Part shown: piece after piece, positions 1 through 5,928 of the stretch | How positions within the stretch are numbered: position 1 is the stretch's first letter | Layout: each line of letters opens with the position of its first letter | Source of the DNA: JBKQVT01 sp052139835 | Lineage (GTDB): Bacteria > Planctomycetota > Planctomycetia > Pirellulales > Thermoguttaceae | NCBI GenBank assembly: GCA_052139835.1 | Contig: JBKQVT010000036.1 | Coordinates: forward strand, 1-25,305 | DNA: 25,305 bases | Reading direction: 5' to 3' | Notes under the pieces: generated by a model | Told to the model about the DNA's origin: nothing | Seen by the model: the letters and a program-made list of their open reading frames with translations, nothing else | Databases searched by the model: none | Position numbers and translations under genes: made by a program

Positions 1-344
1 GTGCGAGTTCTTCCAGCAGACCCCAAGTGTGCCCCGCGTAGCGCGCCCGAAAGATGAAGTTGGCCGCCTTGCTGCTTCCTACCCCCTTGATTCAGTAGTT
101 CCCCTTGGGTAAACTCATTGACGGCCAGTGAAATCAAATTTCCTATCAGTTTCCTATCAGTACGCCCCTTTACCTACCCGCCAGCGGGCCCTAGACGAGA
201 ACATAGAATGGGGGTAAGATATCCGTTGCTCAATGTCGGATCCGGCGGCGGTACGTGAGGCCATTCGAGGCCGTGGGGCGACTGTGTTTCCTACCTCTCA
301 ACAATCACCCACGGCCGGACCAGTGGAAAGGGGGGCTCGCGGCT
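1..344. other. Leader region upstream of the protease, no confident gene
   Basis: No complete gene is seen here. Short open stretches run off the left edge on both strands (minus-strand codons about 1-90, plus-strand codons 2-112). Either could be a gene remnant, but neither has a recognisable domain or a start codon inside the window. The only structured feature is an 11-bp unit, TTCCTATCAGT, repeated exactly in tandem at 140-150 and 151-161. It lies about 185 bases before the protease start and could be an operator-type site or chance. Confidence 0.4.
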
Positions 345-1751
345 ATGAAACTCTCTGCCATCTCGTGCCTCTTGCTCTTCCTGGCTGCGCCCGCCGTGGC
401 GGATGAGCGTCTTGTCGCGTTGAACGAGAAGGTTCAGGCCTCGGTAGTATGCCTAACAACCGATGCCGGCCAGGGCAGCGGATTCATTGTTGGTGAGGGG
501 ATGATCGTTACCAACTACCACGTTGTCGATGGTTGCCGGGGCCTGACCGTAAAGTTCGTGGGAGGGGTTTTCGCCAAGGCCGATGGCGTTCTTTATTTGG
601 ACAAAGAACGCGATATCGCCATCGTCAAAATTGCAACGCGTCGAGAATTGATGAAGCCACTACCCGTGAGCAGCGCCCTACCAAAACAAGGCGAGGACGT
701 GGCCGCTTTCGGAAACCCACGAGGACTAGAGTCTACCGTGACTCGCGGCATCGTCAGCGCGGTCAGGACTGCGAAATACATCAATGAATTGATGGGGGGA
801 AAGGAACTTGCGGGGACTTGGATTCAGACCGACGCGGCGATCTCTCCCGGCAACAGCGGTGGCCCCCTCGTGAACTATCGCGGCGAGGTGATTGGCATCA
901 ATACGTGGTGCAGGAGCAATAGCCAAAATCTCAATTTCGCAATATCCTGTGTCGACATCCAGAAAGCTGTCGAGGCCGCAAGAAAGGCGGAAGTGAAGGA
1001 GTTTGCCGTTGCCTTTCGCGACTCGCCTGCCGCCCCTTCGCAGAAGCCCGATGAGTCGTTGGTCAAGGACCTCAGGCATCGCGTGCTTGAGCAGGTAGGG
1101 TCCTCCGTCAAGTCTCTCTCGCGTACCCAACTCGCAGCGCTGGGCAAGGGAGACATCACCGAAGCCTTCACGCCGACTCCGGCGGGTTCCGTTAAAGAAG
1201 GGGCGGTGGCGCGGCTGCGAGGAGACATGACGGTTATTCAGATTACGGAGAACGCAATTCTGGTCCTCATGGACGGCGCGAAGTTCAAGATCGCCTTGCT
1301 TGGCGGGAAGGGGGGCGAACTGGCCGCGAAGACCGGGGATGATATTGTCCGAAATGTGCCCATCGACTGTGTATTCTACGTCGGGGCGGCGCGACCGTAC
1401 AGCACGGTGGGCGGAACGACGAGCTATTACATTCCCCTCGTTTCAGTCAGCAAATTGCTCGATCCCGCCGACCTGAAGGACTTGGTTGACAACGAGAAAT
1501 CGAGACGTGCGAAGGCGTTGGAGGAGGCGAACCTGATTCAAGCGAAGGCCGAAGCAGCAATCGAGAAGGCCAAGTGGCGTATATGGCGGGATGCCACGGG
1601 AAAGCACGAGATCGAAGCAAAGTTCAGCGGGGTAATCTCCGGTAAGGTCAAGCTGACAAGGCGCGACGGCCTGACCATCCAGCTACCCACCGAAAAGCTG
1701 TCTAAGGAAGACCAGGAATGGATTGCAGCGCGCGCAAAAGGCAAGAAGTAG
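345..1751 (+). CDS. Secreted trypsin-like serine protease with C-terminal SHD1 domain
   Basis: This is a predicted exported endopeptidase of the HtrA/trypsin-2 type, 468 residues from the ATG at 345. That start is preferred over the in-frame GTG at 255 because it opens directly into a signal peptide (MKLSAISCLLLFLAAPAVA, cleaved near residue 19) and follows a purine-rich AAGGGGGG site. The catalytic triad is visible: His59 in NYHVVDG, Asp90 in RDIAIV and Ser171 in GNSGGPL. No PDZ domain follows. The middle region (about 220-400) is unassigned and the last 57 residues (WRDATGKHEIEAKF onwards) match the SHD1 (SLA1 homology) fold, which is common at the ends of planctomycete exported proteins. 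GC is visibly lower than in fmt or the helicase. It converges on the displaced fmt tail at 1833. Substrate and partners are unknown. Confidence 0.85.
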   Translation: MKLSAISCLLLFLAAPAVADERLVALNEKVQASVVCLTTDAGQGSGFIVGEGMIVTNYHVVDGCRGLTVKFVGGVFAKADGVLYLDKERDIAIVKIATRRELMKPLPVSSALPKQGEDVAAFGNPRGLESTVTRGIVSAVRTAKYINELMGGKELAGTWIQTDAAISPGNSGGPLVNYRGEVIGINTWCRSNSQNLNFAISCVDIQKAVEAARKAEVKEFAVAFRDSPAAPSQKPDESLVKDLRHRVLEQVGSSVKSLSRTQLAALGKGDITEAFTPTPAGSVKEGAVARLRGDMTVIQITENAILVLMDGAKFKIALLGGKGGELAAKTGDDIVRNVPIDCVFYVGAARPYSTVGGTTSYYIPLVSVSKLLDPADLKDLVDNEKSRRAKALEEANLIQAKAEAAIEKAKWRIWRDATGKHEIEAKFSGVISGKVKLTRRDGLTIQLPTEKLSKEDQEWIAARAKGKK

Positions 1752-1807
1752 CCAAGAGATCGATAGAGCGGGTCGCGGTCAGACTTTGATTTTCAACTTT
1801 GGGAGAA

Positions 1808-1968
1808 GTCCCCCTCTTCCCCGGAAAAACGGCTACAGTTCCTCGGGCCCCAGGCGATCGCCCGGCCGGAGGTGATATCCCCGCAAAAACTCGGCGATTT
1901 CCCGCGGTCCCTTGCCCGCCGGCTGGACACTCCGCGGCAGGACGGCGCCCCGGCCGGCGGCAATCACC
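1808..1968 (-). pseudogene. Displaced second copy of the fmt 3' end
   Basis: This stretch is a direct-orientation copy of 3384-3541, the end of fmt plus its downstream flank. Over 1831-1968 I count about 4 mismatches in 138 bases. Its reading frame encodes the last 44 residues of Fmt, ending REIAEFLRGYHLRPGDRL then GPEEL and a stop (TAG at 1835-1833 instead of TAA). Two residues differ from intact Fmt (L to P, G to S) and there is no indel in the coding part. Similarity stops abruptly at 1968, where the gene copy continues into the rest of fmt. It has no start and is a gene remnant. It marks the left edge of the HicBA block. Confidence 0.85.
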
Positions 1969-2036
1969 TTTCCCCGCGCCGGAGGATTCACGAGGGGGAT
2001 AGGGGGGCAAAACGATTTATCTTGACGGGCCTCGCA

Positions 2037-2270
2037 TCAGTCGTTTCCGCCTCCCTCCAGTGCGTCAATAAAGGTCTCGGGAGCAACGGCGGCCTGACGA
2101 AGCGCGCTTCGGAGGGTGCCGATTGCCAATTCTTTGTGCAGCGGGATCACGCAGCCGCTCGCGCCGCGACGCAGCACCACATGGCTGCCCCGCTGGCGTA
2201 CCGCGTGGAAGCCTAACCGCTCGAAAACGCTGATTGCCCGCTCGCCGGAAATCCGTGGCAACCTAGGCAT
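2037..2270 (-). CDS. hicA: HicA-family toxin (mRNA interferase)
   Basis: This small basic protein (77 residues from the ATG at 2270) fits the HicA double-stranded-RNA-binding fold. HicA toxins cut mRNA during translation. The diagnostic sequence is RQRGSHVVLRRG followed by VIPLHKELAIGTLRSALRQA, where the catalytic histidine of the family corresponds to His30. An upstream TTG (2279) is also in frame, but the ATG is preferred. The ATG lies inside the end of hicB (stop TAG 2265-2263), an 8-nt overlap that suggests translational coupling. The antitoxin gene comes first, the reverse of the E. coli K-12 hicAB order. The pair lies in the block bounded by duplicated fmt ends, consistent with an addiction module carried on a mobile segment. 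Confidence 0.88.
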   Translation of the reverse strand: MPRLPRISGERAISVFERLGFHAVRQRGSHVVLRRGASGCVIPLHKELAIGTLRSALRQAAVAPETFIDALEGGGND

Positions 2271-2472
2271 CGGCGGCAACCTCGAAGCTCGTCACGAGCG
2301 GATGTTGCGTCTCCTCGACGGGGAATTCCTCCAAGTAGAGTTCCGTGGCCTCCTTGAGGTTTCCAATTGCCTCCTCGACGGTGGCACCTTGGCTTACGGT
2401 GCCAATTTCTGGGCAATCGGCCACGAACAGACACCCTTCTTTGTGAATCACGGCGGTTAGTGTGCGAAGCAT
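2263..2472 (-). CDS. hicB: HicB-family antitoxin, short form
   Basis: This 69-residue protein matches the partial RNase H-like HicB antitoxin domain (UPF0150 type). The line is TAVIHKEGCLFVADCPEIGT, then SQGATVEEAIGNLKEATELY and an acidic tail. HicB normally binds HicA and masks its active site. The common C-terminal DNA-binding domain (ribbon-helix-helix or HTH) is absent, so autoregulation by this protein alone is uncertain. The ATG at 2472 follows a good GGAG site 8 nt upstream. It overlaps hicA by 8 nt, so the two are almost certainly cotranscribed. No convincing promoter was found in 2473-2655. Confidence 0.88.
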   Translation of the reverse strand: MLRTLTAVIHKEGCLFVADCPEIGTVSQGATVEEAIGNLKEATELYLEEFPVEETQHPLVTSFEVAADA

Positions 2473-2655
2473 GAGCTTCTCCAGTCTTCAACCAAGGCAC
2501 CCAACGGTCAAGCCCGCCGGTCGCCGCGAAAGGGCGGCCCCTTGACGCAACCGGGCGGTTTGTCAGTTGGGACGACAAGATGGTTATTTAACTTTTGGGG
2601 CGTTTCTGCGCCGGAGTGAACGATTTTGGCTAGGAATCGATGAATCTTCTGAAAC
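2473..2655. other. Intergenic spacer upstream of hicB
   Basis: This is 183 bases between the end of the hypothetical gene at 2656 and the hicB start. It should hold the hicBA promoter if the pair is not read through from upstream. On the minus strand a TTGACC hexamer lies at 2511-2506, but no matching -10 box sits 16-18 bases downstream. I see no gene and no clear terminator. Confidence 0.4.
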
Positions 2656-3309
2656 TCACCTGAGATACTGCGACATGAACCGGAGGACAAACTCAAGAAA
2701 AGCCTTTACATCTTCTTTCTTGTACTGATCGAAGCGACCGTGCGCGGCAGAATTGCCTATTTCCGCCGTGGCAATCACTTCTTTGTGCTGGACCGCGTTG
2801 TAGACCTTATTCGTGTAGAGCTTCTCGTTCAGTTGTTGCAGCGTATCCCGCTTGCCAGCCTCAATCTTGTTGGCTTCACACAGCCTTCTGATTGCGTCCT
2901 CCAGTACGGCACGAATGAGGACGGCCGCAGCGTCCTTGTAGTCGTGATCGAGGAGCACTTCCGCCTGGACGATTAAGTCGGAGAATACCTCCGCCGACAG
3001 GAGCAGTTTGTGGTCCGCCAAGAAGCCCTGCAGATAATCGGTGCGTGCGGCCTCAAGGACCCCCAGGATCGAGAACGCATTCGGCTTCATCTCTTTCAAC
3101 TCGTGGACGTAAATGCTTTCGTCGCCGGAAAGTCGGCTCAAGAGGTTGATTGCGCTCACCCGCAGTTCGAAATAAGTATTTCCGCGAATCGTGCCATCTT
3201 TGGATTGATTGAACTCCTCGCAAGCAGCCTTGGCCTTTTCGATAAGCTCGCCGAACTTCAGCGTTATTGCTTCGCGATCCTTTGACAATTTCGGTGTCGC
3301 ACCATTCAT
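2656..3309 (-). CDS. Hypothetical helical protein, possibly HEPN/DUF4145-like
   Basis: The protein is 217 residues from the ATG at 3309, chosen because GAAAGG lies at a good distance upstream and because the TATAAT at 3359-3354 would start transcription near 3347, leaving the earlier ATG (3348) without a leader. The N-terminal half is mixed helical. The C-terminal half (YKDAAAVLIRAVLEDAIRRL, then GNSAAHGRF near residues 185-193, then VKAFLEFVLRFM) resembles DUF4145/HEPN-type helical domains, which commonly end with a conserved N-x-x-x-H pattern and often occur in toxin-antitoxin or defence loci. The classical R-x4-6-H RNase motif is not clear, so nuclease activity is not claimed. It lies between the two fmt-end copies, upstream of hicBA on the same strand, and has lower GC than fmt. 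Confidence 0.6.
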   Translation of the reverse strand: MNGATPKLSKDREAITLKFGELIEKAKAACEEFNQSKDGTIRGNTYFELRVSAINLLSRLSGDESIYVHELKEMKPNAFSILGVLEAARTDYLQGFLADHKLLLSAEVFSDLIVQAEVLLDHDYKDAAAVLIRAVLEDAIRRLCEANKIEAGKRDTLQQLNEKLYTNKVYNAVQHKEVIATAEIGNSAAHGRFDQYKKEDVKAFLEFVLRFMSQYLR

Positions 3310-3353
3310 ACTCGGCCGCCTTTCTGAACACCCCGATCTTCCAAGCATCTTCG

Positions 3354-3359
3354 ATTATA
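3354..3359 (-). promoter_or_regulatory. Candidate -10 box (TATAAT) for the hypothetical gene at 2656-3309
   Basis: There is a perfect TATAAT on the minus strand about 45 bases before the chosen ATG. No good -35 hexamer lies at the standard spacing (TCGCCC at 3382-3377). It lies only about 25 bases inside the fmt-side repeat copy, so the cargo appears to carry its own promoter. Confidence 0.45.
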
Positions 3360-3383
3360 AGTCATTTTGCCGCAACGGGCGAT

Positions 3384-3541
3384 GTCCCCCTTCCCCTGAA
3401 AATGGTTACAATTCCTCGGGCCCCAGGCGATCGCCCGGCCGGAGGTGATATCCCCGCAAAAACTCGGCGATTTCCCGCGGTCCCTTGCCCGCCGGCTGGA
3501 CACCCCGCAGCAGGACGGCGCCCCGGCCGGCGGCAATCACC
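3384..3541 (-). repeat. fmt-end direct repeat, gene-attached copy
   Basis: This is the right-hand copy of the repeat that brackets the HicBA block. It comprises the last 44 codons of fmt, the stop and about 22 bases downstream. The coding part contains the perfect palindrome GGCGATCGCC at 3427-3436, also present in the other copy. Beyond 3541 the two copies no longer match. Confidence 0.85.
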
Positions 3542-4362
3542 AGCCGGTCCCCGGCGGCCTCCAAGACCGTCCCCGGCGCCGCGGCGGCGGGGGCCTCGAT
3601 CACGGCCAGCGGGCCGAGAATCAGCCGCAGCGGCGGTCCGCCTTGGCGATGCCAGAACGTATAGGTCTTCGGCCAAGGGTCCATCGCCCGAACATGGTCC
3701 TTGATCGCCCCGGCCCCCCGGCGCCAGTCGATCAGTCCGTCGGTCTTCTTCAGCCGCGGGGCCTTCGACGCCAAGGCCGGGTCTTGCGGCAGGGCCTCCA
3801 AGAGGCCCGCCTGGAGGCCGTCGATCGTCTGCCGCACCAGCCCCGCCCCCAGTTCCGCCAGCCGCAACTCCAGTTCTCCGGCGGTTTCTTCCGGTCGGAT
3901 CGCCAACGGGGCCTGGGCGATGCACGGCCCGGCGTCGATCCGTGGCGTCATGTGGATCACGGTGACGCCGGTTTGGGTCTCGCCGTGGTAGATGGCCCAG
4001 TTGATCGGCGCCGCCCCGCGGTACTTCGGCAACAGCGAGGCGTGGAGATTGATGCCACCCAAGCGGGCGGTCGCGAGTGTTTCCGGGGCCAGGCGTTGCC
4101 CGTAATCGCAGACCACCAGCAGGTCCGCCCGATACTCCGCCAGCCGGGCGGGCCACGGAGCGGCGTTGATGTCTTCCGCGTCGAGCAGGGGCGTGCCGTG
4201 CTCGCGGGCGATCTCCCGCAGAGAACTGGCGGCCGGCACGTCCTGGCCGCGATGGCTCCGCAGGGGCGCGGTGGCCAGGGCGGCCACGGCGTGGCGGGAA
4301 TCGTAGAGTCCCAAAAATGTCGGCACGGCGAAGGGGCCGGTACCCATCATGATCAGCCGCAT
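3406..4362 (-). CDS. fmt: Methionyl-tRNA formyltransferase
   Basis: Fmt transfers a formyl group from 10-formyl-tetrahydrofolate to initiator Met-tRNA. The 318 residues from the ATG at 4362 (MRLIMMGTGPFAVPTF) match the usual length of about 315. The catalytic residues are present: Asn105 and His107 in GGINLHASLLPKYRGAAPI, and Asp143 in RIDAGPC, equivalent to E. coli N106, H108 and D144. The C-terminal OB-like tRNA-binding domain is complete. An open frame extends upstream to 4434 but enters a palindromic repeat, so it is rejected. Its partner def lies upstream on the same strand, separated by a gene between inverted repeats. Its last 44 codons are repeated at 1833-1968. Confidence 0.97.
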   Translation of the reverse strand: MRLIMMGTGPFAVPTFLGLYDSRHAVAALATAPLRSHRGQDVPAASSLREIAREHGTPLLDAEDINAAPWPARLAEYRADLLVVCDYGQRLAPETLATARLGGINLHASLLPKYRGAAPINWAIYHGETQTGVTVIHMTPRIDAGPCIAQAPLAIRPEETAGELELRLAELGAGLVRQTIDGLQAGLLEALPQDPALASKAPRLKKTDGLIDWRRGAGAIKDHVRAMDPWPKTYTFWHRQGGPPLRLILGPLAVIEAPAAAAPGTVLEAAGDRLVIAAGRGAVLLRGVQPAGKGPREIAEFLRGYHLRPGDRLGPEEL

Positions 4363-4409
4363 GACCCCAATGTACGGCCGCGGCGGCATTTTAGCAACGT
4401 GAGGGGGCC

Positions 4410-4484
4410 GGGGACTGGTCCATTTTTCGGCCAACCGACGCGGCTACCACGTGCAACGTGGGCCGAAAACATGGACTGGGCACC
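4410..4484. repeat. Palindromic repeat element, left copy
   Basis: This is a 75-bp imperfect hairpin. The outer arm begins GGGGACTGGTCCATTTTTCG (4410-4429) and the inner arm has GGCCGAAAACATGGACTGGG (4461-4480). It is related in inverted orientation to 5037-5111; the outer 25 bases of the two are identical. The form resembles REP/MITE-like palindromes mobilised by RAYT-type transposases (family-level inference; no such gene is in the window). Confidence 0.8.
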
Positions 4485-4529
4485 CACTGGGTATCCTTCT
4501 TCCCCGCCCTGCGAACGGTTACCGCAAAA

Positions 4530-4961
4530 TCACGCGCCGCCGGCCTGCTCCGCGAAGAGGGATTTCACCGACGGCCGCATGAGGACGATGATCGTCAGCA
4601 CGCCCAGCACCGTCCCCAGCGGCATGAACATACAGGCGATTCCCGCGACGACCAGGCAATAGGTATAGTGGACCCGCCGGGCGAGAAACCGCCCGGCCAA
4701 CAGCACGCAAATCGCCACCGCCCATCCCAGCAGAATGATCGTCGCCGCCACCGCCGTGAAGATCACGCCGACCACCGTCGCGGCGGCTTGGTCGTGCTGT
4801 TGCACATTAAAGCCGTTTGGGGCCGTGAGAAGGAGGATTCCGATAGCCAGGTGGAAGATGGGAAAACAGGCACAGCAGCCCATCAGACCTCCCAGCACGT
4901 AATGGAAGATGGACAACAGTTTCAGGTGCTCGGCGTCTTGGTTTGCGGCAACCTGGCTCAT
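4530..4961 (-). CDS. Small multi-spanning membrane protein
   Basis: The 143 residues from the ATG at 4961 follow a strong GGAGGA site 6 nt upstream; the longer open frame to 5081 runs into a repeat and is rejected. Three hydrophobic stretches (about 16-46, 59-90 and 99-128) suggest three or four membrane helices. The N-terminal segment EHLKLLSIFHYVLGGL followed by CFPIFHLAIG is a pattern I associate with uncharacterised small bacterial inner-membrane proteins. The function is unknown. The gene is the only content of a 702-bp unit bounded by inverted palindromic elements (4410 and 5111), and it interrupts what would otherwise be an adjacent def-fmt pair. Confidence 0.75.
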   Translation of the reverse strand: MSQVAANQDAEHLKLLSIFHYVLGGLMGCCACFPIFHLAIGILLLTAPNGFNVQQHDQAAATVVGVIFTAVAATIILLGWAVAICVLLAGRFLARRVHYTYCLVVAGIACMFMPLGTVLGVLTIIVLMRPSVKSLFAEQAGGA

Positions 4962-5036
4962 GACGATCCTCCGGGGAAAGAGAACAGGGAGAGCAAAGGC
5001 GTCCACGATTATCGCACGAAACACCGCGAGAAAGAA

Positions 5037-5111
5037 GGGGACAGGTCCATGTTTTCGGCCCAGGTCACACAGGTAAATCACGTCGATTGGCCGAAAAATG
5101 GACCAGTCCCC
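5037..5111. repeat. Palindromic repeat element, right copy (inverted)
   Basis: This is a 75-bp hairpin with arms GGGGACAGGTCCATGTTTTC (5037-5056) and GCCGAAAAATGGACCAGTCC (5090-5109). Read on the minus strand it matches 4410-4484, including the central AACCGACG/AATCGACG stretch. It ends 9 bases from the def stop codon. Confidence 0.8.
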
Positions 5112-5120
5112 GCCGCGGCC

Positions 5121-5702
5121 TCAGGTCCGCAGTTGCTCCAGTTCGTCCAGCCGGGCGAGAATCTGCGGATCGGCGGGAATGATGCCCCGCTGGCGTTCCC
5201 CCTCGAACTCCCGCACCAGCTTGTCCAGCTCGTCCTGGATCGCCCGCAGGTTGCTCTCGCTCAGCCGGTCGATGTAGAGCTTGCCGTCGAGGTGGTCGTA
5301 TTCGTGCTGCGCGGCGCGGGCGAACAGCCCGTCGAGCTCGTAATGCACCTCTTGGCCGGCCAGGTCATAGGCCGAAACGACAATCTTCTCCGGACGCTTC
5401 ACGGGGACATAGATGCCGGGGAAACTCAAACACCCCTCGTCGGATTCCGCCATGCCCGTCTGACGGGAAATGACCGGATTGATAAAGACATATTCCTGGT
5501 CCGCGGCCGCCGGCTCGCCGGACGGATTGAGCACGAACAGCCGATAGGGCAAATCGACCTGGTTGGCCGACAGGCCGATCCCCTTGGCGGCGTACATCAA
5601 ATCGAGCATCTCGCGGACGATCCGCCGCAACTCGGCGTCGACGCGGCGAAGGTCCTTGGACTTGCGGCGCAGGGTGGGGTGGGGGTACTTGACGATCTGC
5701 AC
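5121..5702 (-). CDS. def: Peptide deformylase
   Basis: Def removes the N-formyl group from new proteins, reversing the mark made by Fmt, using a metal ion (usually Fe2+). All three family motifs are visible: GIGLSANQV (41-49, with Ser where Ala is usual), EGCLS with metal ligand Cys91, and QHEYDHLDG with His133, Glu134 and His137. The length (193 residues) is normal. The start is GTG at 5702 with a GGAG about 11 nt upstream, and a TATAAT lies at 5744-5739. In many bacteria def and fmt form an operon. Here they are on the same strand but split by the membrane-protein unit at 4410-5111. Confidence 0.96.
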   Translation of the reverse strand: MQIVKYPHPTLRRKSKDLRRVDAELRRIVREMLDLMYAAKGIGLSANQVDLPYRLFVLNPSGEPAAADQEYVFINPVISRQTGMAESDEGCLSFPGIYVPVKRPEKIVVSAYDLAGQEVHYELDGLFARAAQHEYDHLDGKLYIDRLSESNLRAIQDELDKLVREFEGERQRGIIPADPQILARLDELEQLRT

Positions 5703-5738
5703 GAAAATTCGCTCCGGAGGCAGGGGAAACCCAATAGT

Positions 5739-5749
5739 ATTATAGCGAA
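5739..5749 (-). promoter_or_regulatory. Candidate -10 region of def
   Basis: TTCGCTATAAT is read on the minus strand, giving a TATAAT about 37 bases upstream of the def start. The same 11-mer occurs in front of the alpha-CTD gene (13211-13221). No convincing -35 box was found. Confidence 0.5.
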
Positions 5750-5785
5750 GGGATTAGGGATTGGGGATTAGGGATTGGAGAGGGG

Positions 5786-5876
5786 GGAGGGCGGAGGGCG
5801 GAAGGGGGAAGACAGAGCAGTTTCATCCTTGATCCTTCATCCTTCCTTTCCTTCCCCCTTCCGCCCTCCGCCCTCC
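5786..5876. repeat. 26-nt perfect inverted repeat in the def-helicase spacer
   Basis: The arms at 5786-5811 (purine strand, G/A-rich) and 5851-5876 (pyrimidine strand) are exact reverse complements over 26 bases with a 39-base loop. Just before it (5750-5778) are irregular GGGATTAG/GGGATTGG units. The spacer between the divergent def and helicase genes (5703-5928) has no gene. The structure lies close to both promoters. Confidence 0.85.
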
Positions 5877-5928
5877 GCCTTAATTCCCGTCCCTCCCTTG
5901 GCGGATTGTCCGCGGGGCAGTACAATCC

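Noticed and set aside
1..112. Partial gene at the left edge
   Set aside because: Short open stretches exist on both strands, but the minus-strand one lacks a start codon and neither shows a recognisable domain.
3445..4662. Plus-strand open frame of about 400 codons opposite fmt
   Set aside because: It is antisense to fmt, whose catalytic motifs are intact. No motif or ribosome site supports the plus-strand frame.
4963..5081. N-terminal extension of the small membrane protein
   Set aside because: The added codons come largely from the palindromic repeat at 5037, while the ATG at 4961 has a strong Shine-Dalgarno sequence.
4410..5111. A complete insertion sequence
   Set aside because: It has inverted ends but no transposase. 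The single gene inside encodes a membrane protein.
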